Source of the DNA: Candidatus Saccharimonadota bacterium
Lineage (GTDB): Bacteria; Patescibacteriota; Saccharimonadia; Saccharimonadales; Saccharimonadaceae
Length of the DNA: 13,317 nucleotides
Assembly: GCA_017515925.1 (NCBI GenBank)
Contig: JAFWEB010000018.1
Coordinates: 1 to 13,317 of the forward strand
Reading direction: 5' to 3'
The notes under the pieces were generated by a model, which saw only the letters and a program-made list of their open reading frames with translations, ran no database searches and was not told the DNA's origin. Below are positions 6,188 through 12,810 of the stretch, piece by piece (position 1 is the first letter of the stretch; each line of letters opens with the position of its first letter). A program made the translations under genes and the position numbers.

Positions 6188-6793
6188 ATGCTACCAAAAT
6201 CTTTGCAAGATGCAATAGAAGCGCTTGGAAATCTTCCTGGCGTAGGTCCACGTACAGCAGAACGCTATGCGTATTATCTTTTTCGTTCCGACCCAGGCAT
6301 CTGCGATGATTTAGCTAAATCTTTGAAATCACTTCATTCTGGTATGAAGTCTTGTCCTAAGACTTTTGCTTTAATTGATAGCTCCGAAGAATGTTCACCG
6401 CTATATTCTGATCCAGAAAGAGATAAAACTACGATTCTTGTCGTAGAAGAACCACTAGATATTTATGCCATAGAACAAACTAAGTGTTTTAAAGGCACTT
6501 ACCATGTCCTAGGAGGCGCAATATCTCCAATTGATGGCATTACACCAGACCAACTACATATTAAAGAGTTGATTATGCGCGTAGAAAAAGACGGAGCAAA
6601 GGAAGTTATTATTGCCACCAACCCGTCCGTAGAAGGTGAATCAACTGCTCTTTTACTCCAAAAAATGCTATCTGAGAAATTTCCAAAACTCACTGTCACT
6701 CGTCTAGCACGCGGACTTCCGCTTGGGGTAGATTTATCTTATGCAGACCAAATCACGCTCTCGGCTGCGCTAGAAAATCGTACCAGTATATAA
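6188..6793 (+). CDS. recR: Recombination mediator protein RecR
   Basis: Forms a DNA clamp with RecO (and RecF) that loads RecA onto single-stranded gaps. At 201 residues it has normal length. The helix-hairpin-helix LPGVGPRTAERYAYYL (16-31) is followed by the zinc-finger region (56-78), the Toprim domain (about 82-175, with VVEEPLD and IEQT) and the C-terminal segment with LARGLPLGVDLSYAD (178-192). The zinc module normally has four cysteines as CxxC...CxxC. Here Cys56 and Cys69 are kept, but the partners are Thr59 and Leu72, so tetrahedral zinc binding looks lost although the downstream SDPERD motif remains. ATG 6188 has GGGTGAG close upstream (about 2 bases from the start), a short but possible ribosome binding site. 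It lies downstream of ybaB in the same unit. Confidence 0.95.
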   Translation: MLPKSLQDAIEALGNLPGVGPRTAERYAYYLFRSDPGICDDLAKSLKSLHSGMKSCPKTFALIDSSEECSPLYSDPERDKTTILVVEEPLDIYAIEQTKCFKGTYHVLGGAISPIDGITPDQLHIKELIMRVEKDGAKEVIIATNPSVEGESTALLLQKMLSEKFPKLTVTRLARGLPLGVDLSYADQITLSAALENRTSI

Positions 6794-6809
6794 AAACTGA
6801 TTACTCTTA

Positions 6810-6818
6810 TGCTATAAT
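6810..6818 (+). promoter_or_regulatory. Extended -10 promoter giving a leaderless rmuC transcript
   Basis: TGC plus TATAAT (6813-6818) lies between the recR stop (6791-6793) and the rmuC ATG at 6825, which starts 6 bases after the box. The predicted transcription start falls on the start codon. No convincing -35 and no Shine-Dalgarno are present. Confidence 0.72.
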
Positions 6819-6824
6819 ATCTCT

Positions 6825-8027
6825 ATGAATGTCATAGAGATTATTATTTTAGTTATATTAGGATTAAATTTTGTGTTATTAATCACGTTGCTTTTGACGC
6901 GTGGTAAAGGATCGAATAACGCCGAGATCGCTGGTCTGGCTCGTGAAATCGCTGAAAACACCAAAAAGCTAGACGAGCGCATGATTCATATCGAAAACAA
7001 TATGGATAAAATCGGTCCACAGATTTCTAATGAGTTCCGCGCTAATCGCAAAGAGATTTCTGAAAATTTCAAAGATGTGCAAAGTACTGTAGACACTAGA
7101 GTCAAGAGTCTCCAAGACGAAAACTCTAAGAAACTGGATCAAATGCGTGAGACTGTAGATGAAAAATTAAAAGCATCCGTAGAAAAACGCTTCAACGAAA
7201 GTTTCAAGACAATTTCTGGTCAGCTCACTCAAGTCTACCAAGGTCTAGGCGAAATGAAAAACCTCGCCACTGGCGTAGGCGACCTCAAAAAAGTGATGGA
7301 AGGTGTCAAAACCCGTGGAATATATGGTGAAGTGCAGCTCGGCTCTATCATTGCCGATATCCTAAATCCTGCCCAATACGAAGAAAATGCTATCACCAAA
7401 AAGGGAAGCAACGACCGCGTAGAATTTGCCATTAAAATGCCTGGCAAAGATGATGACTCTACAGTATTCTTGCCAATAGATTCCAAATTCCCAATCGAAA
7501 ATTACTCCCGTCTAATCGCAGCCTACGAACACGGCGATAAAGAATTAATATTAAAATGCACTAAAGCTCTTGCCACGGATGTAAAAGAGCAGGCCAAAAA
7601 GATTTCTACCAAATATCTAGATCCGCCAGCAACTACTACATTCGGCATCATGTTTGTTCCTACAGAATCACTCTATGCCGAGATTATTCGTATCCCTGGC
7701 CTGTCTGATGAAATCCGCAAAAAATACGATGTTTCTATCATGTCACCATCTACACTTCCAGTTGCTCTAAATGGGCTTCTGATGGGCTTCAAATCAGTAG
7801 CAATTGAGAAACGCTCATCCGAAGTCTGGCAGACTCTTGGTGCAGTAAAATCGCAATTTGGTAAGTTTGGTGATTTGCTCGACGCTACACATAAGAAACT
7901 AGTAGAATCTGCCAACAAGATTGAATCAGCCGCCACTACATCTCGTCAAATCGAACGCAAGCTGAAAGATGTAGAAGAGTTGCCGAGTGCCGAGTCCGTC
8001 AAGATGATTGGTGATATCGACGTCTAG
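6825..8027 (+). CDS. rmuC: RmuC family putative recombination nuclease/DNA-recombination protein
   Basis: RmuC proteins limit recombination at inverted repeats and carry a PD-(D/E)XK-like nuclease core; their biochemical role is poorly defined. At 400 residues, this one begins with a membrane anchor (about 4-24, IEIIILVILGLNFVLLITLL), continues with a long charged coiled coil (about 33-135), and then has the conserved core with TRGIYGEVQL (163-172), VEFAIKMPG (199-207) and VFLPIDSKFPIENY (214-227). The last motif contains the Asp and Lys expected at the nuclease centre. A second coiled segment closes the protein (about 355-385). ATG 6825 lies 6 bases after a TATAAT box, indicating leaderless initiation. 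Position next to recR suits a DNA repair role. The family assignment is firm; the activity is inferred from the family. Confidence 0.93.
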   Translation: MNVIEIIILVILGLNFVLLITLLLTRGKGSNNAEIAGLAREIAENTKKLDERMIHIENNMDKIGPQISNEFRANRKEISENFKDVQSTVDTRVKSLQDENSKKLDQMRETVDEKLKASVEKRFNESFKTISGQLTQVYQGLGEMKNLATGVGDLKKVMEGVKTRGIYGEVQLGSIIADILNPAQYEENAITKKGSNDRVEFAIKMPGKDDDSTVFLPIDSKFPIENYSRLIAAYEHGDKELILKCTKALATDVKEQAKKISTKYLDPPATTTFGIMFVPTESLYAEIIRIPGLSDEIRKKYDVSIMSPSTLPVALNGLLMGFKSVAIEKRSSEVWQTLGAVKSQFGKFGDLLDATHKKLVESANKIESAATTSRQIERKLKDVEELPSAESVKMIGDIDV

Positions 8028-8031
8028 AATA

Positions 8032-8040
8032 TGCTATAAT
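8032..8040 (+). promoter_or_regulatory. Extended -10 promoter giving a leaderless DHH gene transcript
   Basis: TGC plus TATAAT (8035-8040) begins 5 bases after the rmuC stop. The ATG at 8047 starts 6 bases after the box, placing the predicted transcription start on the start codon. TGATAT at 8012-8017 is a poor -35 candidate at 17 bases. No Shine-Dalgarno. Confidence 0.72.
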
Positions 8041-8046
8041 TAGAGT

Positions 8047-9102
8047 ATGTACGATTCGTTTTCTGATTTTTTGAAGGACAAAAAACATATAGCTATTATC
8101 CAGGCCGAAAACCCTGACGGTGATTCTCTTGGTTCGGCTTTAGCGCTTGATTATTTGCTAAAAGACCACGAAATTACACTTTATTGTCCAGTAGATATCC
8201 CAAAATACCTCCGTTATTTTGATGACTGGAGCAGAGTTACAAACGAATTCGATTTTAACGCCGATGGTTACATTATTGTAGATACAGCCGCAGAAATCTT
8301 GCTCAGCAAATTATTAGAAGATGCCGCCATCAAAAATCGTTTGATGAGAAGTCCAATTTTTGTACTAGATCACCACGAAACCGAAGACGACATTTCATTT
8401 GCTCACCAGGGATTAATCCAGACCTTGCCAGCTTGCTGCGATTTGATTTACAAAATTGCAATCGAACAAGGAATGCTTAGCAAAAATCCATCTGAATTAT
8501 CCGACGAAGACCGCGAAAGAGAAAAGAAAGCCTCAGAATACATCTATTATGGCATTATGTCTGATACTCTAGGCATGGTCTCCCCGAGCGTGAGTGCTGA
8601 TACTTATGAATTAGTAGCAGATTTATTAAAACGTGGCGTCAACGTGGCAGAATGTGACGAACATCGCCGTGATTTCATGAAAAAATCTCCTCGAATTTTG
8701 GATTACAAGGCAGATTTAATCAAACGCGTCCAATATTATCTAGATGGCAGGCTTGCCACAGTCCACATTACCTGGGAAGATATTTCTGAATATTCCGATG
8801 AATATAACCCAAATGTATTAATCCTAGAAGAACTTCGCATGGTGGAAGGCGTAGATATCGCTGTAGCCATCAAAACATATCCTGATGGTAAAGTAACCGG
8901 CAAGATCAGAACTTCTAGCAAAGCCGATTATGCCGACAAGCTAGCCGAGTACTTTGGCGGCGGTGGACATCCTTATGCTTCTGGTTTTCGTACTTATGAT
9001 TTATCATATGGGGACACTGTCCACGAGATAGTTTCTGCAATCTATTCTATTGAAAAAGATTTAGAAAATTCATCAAAGGAAAACGAAAATGCAAACAGTT
9101 AA
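8047..9102 (+). CDS. DHH/DHHA1 family phosphoesterase (NrnA-like)
   Basis: Members of this family hydrolyse short oligonucleotides (nanoRNase), pAp or cyclic dinucleotide products, using two Mn ions. At 351 residues it has normal length. DHH-domain motifs are NPDGDSLGS (22-30), Asp79 in IIVDTA, DHH at 108-110 (FVLDHHETED) and Asp173 in GIMSDTLG. The C-terminal DHHA1 domain holds GGGGHPYASGF (304-314), the substrate-binding glycine motif. In most NrnA/GdpP-type proteins motif I reads HxxPDxD; here the His position is Ala20 while both Asp residues (24, 26) are kept. Initiation is probably leaderless. The 3' end overlaps cysS by 14 bases, so the two are co-transcribed. It could act in nanoRNA turnover or c-di-NMP degradation; the sequence does not decide. 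Confidence 0.9.
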   Translation: MYDSFSDFLKDKKHIAIIQAENPDGDSLGSALALDYLLKDHEITLYCPVDIPKYLRYFDDWSRVTNEFDFNADGYIIVDTAAEILLSKLLEDAAIKNRLMRSPIFVLDHHETEDDISFAHQGLIQTLPACCDLIYKIAIEQGMLSKNPSELSDEDREREKKASEYIYYGIMSDTLGMVSPSVSADTYELVADLLKRGVNVAECDEHRRDFMKKSPRILDYKADLIKRVQYYLDGRLATVHITWEDISEYSDEYNPNVLILEELRMVEGVDIAVAIKTYPDGKVTGKIRTSSKADYADKLAEYFGGGGHPYASGFRTYDLSYGDTVHEIVSAIYSIEKDLENSSKENENANS

Positions 9103-10456
9103 ACTATATAATCAGATATCCAAATCCGTTGAAGATTTTCAGCCAATCGATCCAGAAGATGTAAAGATTTACACTTGCGGACCTACGGTATATAGCTATC
9201 CACATATTGGTAACTTCACTTCATATATTTATTGGGATCTTTTAATTCGTACACTCACTCTAAATGGCTACAGAGTGAATCGCGTCCTCAACATGACTGA
9301 TGTTGGGCATCTTGCTTCTGATGCAGATGACGGCGAAGATAAACTAGAAAAAGGCGCTAAGCGTGAAGGTAAAACCGTCTGGGAAATTGCCGACAAATAC
9401 ATCAAAGCCTTCATGGATGATTTTCACGCACTTAAGCTCACTGAACCAACAAAAATCGCTCGTGCAACAGATTATATTGAACAAGATGAAAGATTGGTCG
9501 ATTTGCTTACTGAAAAAGGCTATACCTACGAAACCTCCGATGGAATTTATTTTGACACTAGTAAATTTGCTGATTATGCAAAATTCGCCAATTTAGATCT
9601 GGACCAAATGCGTGCTGGCGCTAGGGTAAAGTTTAATGAAGAAAAGAAAAATGTTTCCGATTTTGCCGTCTGGAAATTCGTCAAACCTGGTGAAGACCAC
9701 GCTATGCAGTGGGATTATCTAGGTCGCCCTGGTTATCCTGGTTGGCATCTAGAATGTTCTACTATCATCGAATCAGAACTAGGCACACCAATTGATATTC
9801 ATACTGGTGGCATCGACCATATTCCAGTTCATCATACCAACGAAATCGCTCAGAGCGAAGCCGCATACGAGAAAAAACTCGCAAATTACTGGTTGCACTG
9901 CGATTTCATTACTATTGACGGAGAAAAAATTTCTAAATCCTTAGGTAATACTTATACACTAGAAGATTTAAAAGAACGCGGATTTGATGCGCTTGATTTC
10001 AAGATGTGGGTTTTGCAGGGCCATTATCGTGGTCGCCGTAATTTCTCTTTTGAAGATCTTGCCGCAGCTCAAACTCGTCGTCTAAATTGGCGCAACCGTA
10101 TAGCTAAAACTCTATACCAGGATATTGCTGATAATTCTAGTAAAGCAGCATTTGATAAGGACAAGGCTTTGGGATTCGTCAGTGATAACCTCAATTCTTC
10201 CGAACTTCTAGCTTTGATTGATAATTCCGCAATGGAGGTTTCGGATTGGGAATTTGTCGATCAATTGCTTGGCCTGGAGTTAATCGCTAGCACACCTGAC
10301 ATTTCCGAAGAGCAGAAAAAGATCCTAGCAGAGCATCACGATGCTAGGGCTGCCAAGGATTTTGAAACTTCAGACAAACTACGAGATGCTCTGGCAATAG
10401 ATAATATTGCAGTACTAGACACTCCAGAAAAAGCTTACTGGGAATATTCAAAATAA
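9089..10456 (+). CDS. cysS: Cysteine--tRNA ligase (CysRS)
   Basis: Class I aminoacyl-tRNA synthetase charging tRNA-Cys in the cytoplasm. At 455 residues it has normal length. The N-terminus has CGPTVYSYPHIGN (30-42), containing the zinc ligand Cys30 and the HIGH-type motif HIGN. The other zinc ligands are visible: Cys223 in GWHLECS, His249 in HHTNEIAQSEA, and Glu252. KISKS (280-284) is the KMSKS loop. A helical anticodon-binding region occupies the C-terminal part (about 310-455). AAAGGA ahead of ATG 9089 serves as a Shine-Dalgarno inside the end of the DHH gene, which it overlaps by 14 bases, suggesting coupled translation. It converges on the AI-2E gene with only 14 bases between their stops and no clear terminator hairpin. 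Confidence 0.97.
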   Translation: MQTVKLYNQISKSVEDFQPIDPEDVKIYTCGPTVYSYPHIGNFTSYIYWDLLIRTLTLNGYRVNRVLNMTDVGHLASDADDGEDKLEKGAKREGKTVWEIADKYIKAFMDDFHALKLTEPTKIARATDYIEQDERLVDLLTEKGYTYETSDGIYFDTSKFADYAKFANLDLDQMRAGARVKFNEEKKNVSDFAVWKFVKPGEDHAMQWDYLGRPGYPGWHLECSTIIESELGTPIDIHTGGIDHIPVHHTNEIAQSEAAYEKKLANYWLHCDFITIDGEKISKSLGNTYTLEDLKERGFDALDFKMWVLQGHYRGRRNFSFEDLAAAQTRRLNWRNRIAKTLYQDIADNSSKAAFDKDKALGFVSDNLNSSELLALIDNSAMEVSDWEFVDQLLGLELIASTPDISEEQKKILAEHHDARAAKDFETSDKLRDALAIDNIAVLDTPEKAYWEYSK

Positions 10457-10470
10457 TACTTGAGATTTAG

Positions 10471-11571
10471 TTAGTCGCTATTTTTGATGGCTTTGATTTC
10501 TGGATATGAATCAATCAAGACCTTGATGATACCAGCCACTGGAATAGAAACGATAGCGCCGATTAGCCCAAACATATAAACACCCAGGATGACCGCAATC
10601 AAGATAATAAGTGGTGGGAGGTTCATCGAATTACCCTGGATACGAGGGGCAATTACATTGTTTTCAACTTGCTCATATATGATATAGAAAACTAGGAATA
10701 CAAATCCCGCCAATGGAGCTGAAAAGAAGAGCATAAGTGATACAACGCCGGCAATAATAATTGGGCCAAACAGTGGAATTAGGTAAAGAATCGTTGCTAC
10801 CATTGCCATTGGAATAGCAAGCCCGGTCGAGATTCCAAATAGAATTGTGATAATAAACACCGAGATACCAACTACCAATCCATCTAAGATTGCTACAGTC
10901 ATTTGACCAGTGACATAGCTAGAGATCACATCGCCAAAGCGCTGAAATAGTTTGCGACAGACTTTGGAGGCTTTGCCATTTTTGCCATCAATGACATTAA
11001 TAAATGAATTAAATAATTCTGGGCCCTGAGTGATAAATAGAATGGTCAAGACAATTACAAGCACAGCAGCAGTTAAGAATGAACCAATCGCGCCGACACT
11101 TGAAAGGACAGTGGTAGGAAAACTACTGAGGAATTTTTGAGAAGAATCTTTCATCAAATTAATAATCTGAGATTTAGCATCGTCGATTCCAAAGTTTTTA
11201 CCAAACTCATTTAGACCATCCCAATGAGAAATGGTATTTTGAATCTGCTCTGGAGCGGTAGCAACGAAGTGTGTCGTTTCCTTTACAACGACCGGCCCAG
11301 CAACAGCGATAACGGCCAAGATTATTGCAGCTAATCCTCCGACAATAAAGCCAGCAGTGATGCCAGGCTTAGATTTGTTCTTATGAAATTTGTGGTCTAT
11401 TTTCTTAACCAGAGGCATCATTGCAACTGCAAAGAATAATGCAATGCCGATGATAATTAATGCTGGAAAGGCAATTTGCAACAAATTCGCCACTACAATA
11501 AGCACGGCAATAATAATCCAAAAACGGACAAAAGTTTTAGTATCTACATTTACATCAATAGACCTAGACAT
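10471..11571 (-). CDS. AI-2E family transporter (PerM-like membrane protein)
   Basis: Multi-pass membrane protein of the AI-2E/PerM superfamily. Members export autoinducer-2 or other small molecules, or act as Na+(Li+)/H+ antiporters; the substrate cannot be read from sequence. At 366 residues it has normal length. TM pair at about 17-53 and TM3 at 72-96; a large extracytoplasmic region (about 97-155), a TM at 160-181, then the conserved C-terminal half. That half has SYVTGQ (218-223), TMs at 227-247 and 250-275 with YLIPLFGPIIIAG (263-275), a TM at 276-298, YEQVENNVIAPRIQG (299-313) and the last TM region at 319-352. These C-terminal motifs are the family hallmark. ATG 11571 lacks a Shine-Dalgarno at proper distance and follows a TATAAT box by 6 bases, so initiation is probably leaderless. 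It lies 14 bases downstream of tgt but with its own promoter. Confidence 0.92.
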   Translation of the reverse strand: MSRSIDVNVDTKTFVRFWIIIAVLIVVANLLQIAFPALIIIGIALFFAVAMMPLVKKIDHKFHKNKSKPGITAGFIVGGLAAIILAVIAVAGPVVVKETTHFVATAPEQIQNTISHWDGLNEFGKNFGIDDAKSQIINLMKDSSQKFLSSFPTTVLSSVGAIGSFLTAAVLVIVLTILFITQGPELFNSFINVIDGKNGKASKVCRKLFQRFGDVISSYVTGQMTVAILDGLVVGISVFIITILFGISTGLAIPMAMVATILYLIPLFGPIIIAGVVSLMLFFSAPLAGFVFLVFYIIYEQVENNVIAPRIQGNSMNLPPLIILIAVILGVYMFGLIGAIVSIPVAGIIKVLIDSYPEIKAIKNSD

Positions 11572-11577
11572 AACCTT

Positions 11578-11606
11578 ATTATACTTTAACCGTAATAATT
11601 CTTCAA
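11578..11606 (-). promoter_or_regulatory. Promoter giving a leaderless AI-2E gene transcript
   Basis: Read on the - strand, TTGAAG (11601-11606) is separated by exactly 17 bases from TATAAT (11578-11583). The ATG at 11571 begins 6 bases after the box. The -35 lies inside the last codons of tgt and the -10 overlaps the short intergenic gap. The TGN extension seen in the other promoters is absent here (AAG), consistent with the better -35. Confidence 0.78.
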
Positions 11607-12809
11607 GAATTTACTCTTAAATTCCTCAAATTTTCCATCTATAATTGATTTTCTGATTTGCTCGGTCAAACGCACAACAAAACGCACGTTATGAATAGAA
11701 GCTAAGTGGTAGAAAATCAGTTTCTTTTCGGGATCTCCAGATTTCCAAAGTGCGCGCAAATCACCACGGGTATATCCGGCCTTACAAGCGGCACAATCAC
11801 AGTGCTCATCAAGTGGAAGAGGGGAATCGTGGAATTTGCGAAGGTTATATTCACCATTTTTTGAATAAAGCTTGCCATGACGAGCTTCACGAGTTGGCGC
11901 CACACAATCAAAAGTATCAGCGCCCATTTCTGCACCCACAAAAATATCATCCGGATGCGAAAGCCCGAGCAGATGTCTAGGTTTATTATCAGGCAATTCC
12001 TCGTTACACCAACGCAAGATTTCGGCCAAATCTTCTTTCAAAAATGCTCCACCTAGACCATAGCCATCAAAATCCATTTCCCCAAGTTTCTTCGCAGTTT
12101 TGCGACGCAAATCTTCCCATCTACCGCCTTGCAAAACACCATAGAGCGACTGACGATAACCCAAGTCATCACGATGTTTCATGTGCTCTTTTAGGCTGCG
12201 CTTGGCCCACTTCTCTGTGCGTTCGAGCGCCTCTACATTGTATTCATAAGAATCAGCTAGAGATGTTAATTCATCAAAAGCCATATGGATATCAGCACCA
12301 ATTCGACATTGAATTTGCATAGATTCTTCTGGACCAATAAAATCTGGTTCGCCAGTAAATGGATCAATAAAATCTACGCCTTTGTCGGTCACTTTGGCCA
12401 AACGGTCTTTGTGCGCTGTGTTTGTCGCCTTTAGTTGCGTTGTCCCATCTTTGCGAACACCACCTTCTAGCTGCGCCCGCTCCATCGAGACTACTTTTCC
12501 AAGACCGGAGCCAAGTGACATCACCTGGAATCCACCCGAATCCGTGAGTGTAGGACCATTCCAACCAGAATACTTTGCCAGACCGCCAGCCTCAGCAATT
12601 TTCGGAGATTTTTTGCGCAAATGATAGCCATTAGACAGCATCGCCTGCGCTTTTAGCTTTTTCAGATCTTTTGGCGGGATATTTTTAACCTCGCCCATGG
12701 TTCCTACCACCATAAAAGCCGGCGTTTTGATATCGCCGTGTGGAGTATGAATAATACCAGTTCTTCCCAGCCCATTTGGGAGAGATTTTTCTATCTCAAA
12801 ACTAAACAT
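11586..12809 (-). CDS. tgt: tRNA-guanine transglycosylase (Tgt), divergent substrate pocket
   Basis: Exchanges guanine-34 of GUN-anticodon tRNAs for a 7-deazaguanine (preQ1 in most bacteria) on the queuosine pathway. At 407 residues it is longer than typical (about 370-390). Seen: general acid/base Asp90 in LTDSGGFQVMSLG, Asp179 in MAFDE, Gln227 in GVLQGG, nucleophile Asp301 in FDCVAPTREARHG, and a complete zinc site Cys337, Cys339, Cys342 and His373. Departures from well-studied bacterial enzymes are an insertion of roughly 30-35 residues after the DSGGFQVMSL motif (about 100-138), Leu181 where Cys follows FDE, and GGAFLKED (253-260) in place of the usual GGLAVGE pocket loop. The start is ATG 12809, one base after the trpS stop, with only a weak GAGA upstream, so translation is probably coupled to trpS. 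Confidence 0.95.
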   Translation of the reverse strand: MFSFEIEKSLPNGLGRTGIIHTPHGDIKTPAFMVVGTMGEVKNIPPKDLKKLKAQAMLSNGYHLRKKSPKIAEAGGLAKYSGWNGPTLTDSGGFQVMSLGSGLGKVVSMERAQLEGGVRKDGTTQLKATNTAHKDRLAKVTDKGVDFIDPFTGEPDFIGPEESMQIQCRIGADIHMAFDELTSLADSYEYNVEALERTEKWAKRSLKEHMKHRDDLGYRQSLYGVLQGGRWEDLRRKTAKKLGEMDFDGYGLGGAFLKEDLAEILRWCNEELPDNKPRHLLGLSHPDDIFVGAEMGADTFDCVAPTREARHGKLYSKNGEYNLRKFHDSPLPLDEHCDCAACKAGYTRGDLRALWKSGDPEKKLIFYHLASIHNVRFVVRLTEQIRKSIIDGKFEEFKSKFLKNYYG

Positions 12810-12810
12810 A

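Noticed and set aside
10457..10470. Terminator between the converging cysS and AI-2E genes.
   Set aside because: The 14-base gap and flanking bases contain no convincing stem-loop or T tract.
11717..12624. Several open frames antisense to or in other frames of tgt.
   Set aside because: They are His/Cys-rich or otherwise atypical shadows of tgt codons with no initiation signals.
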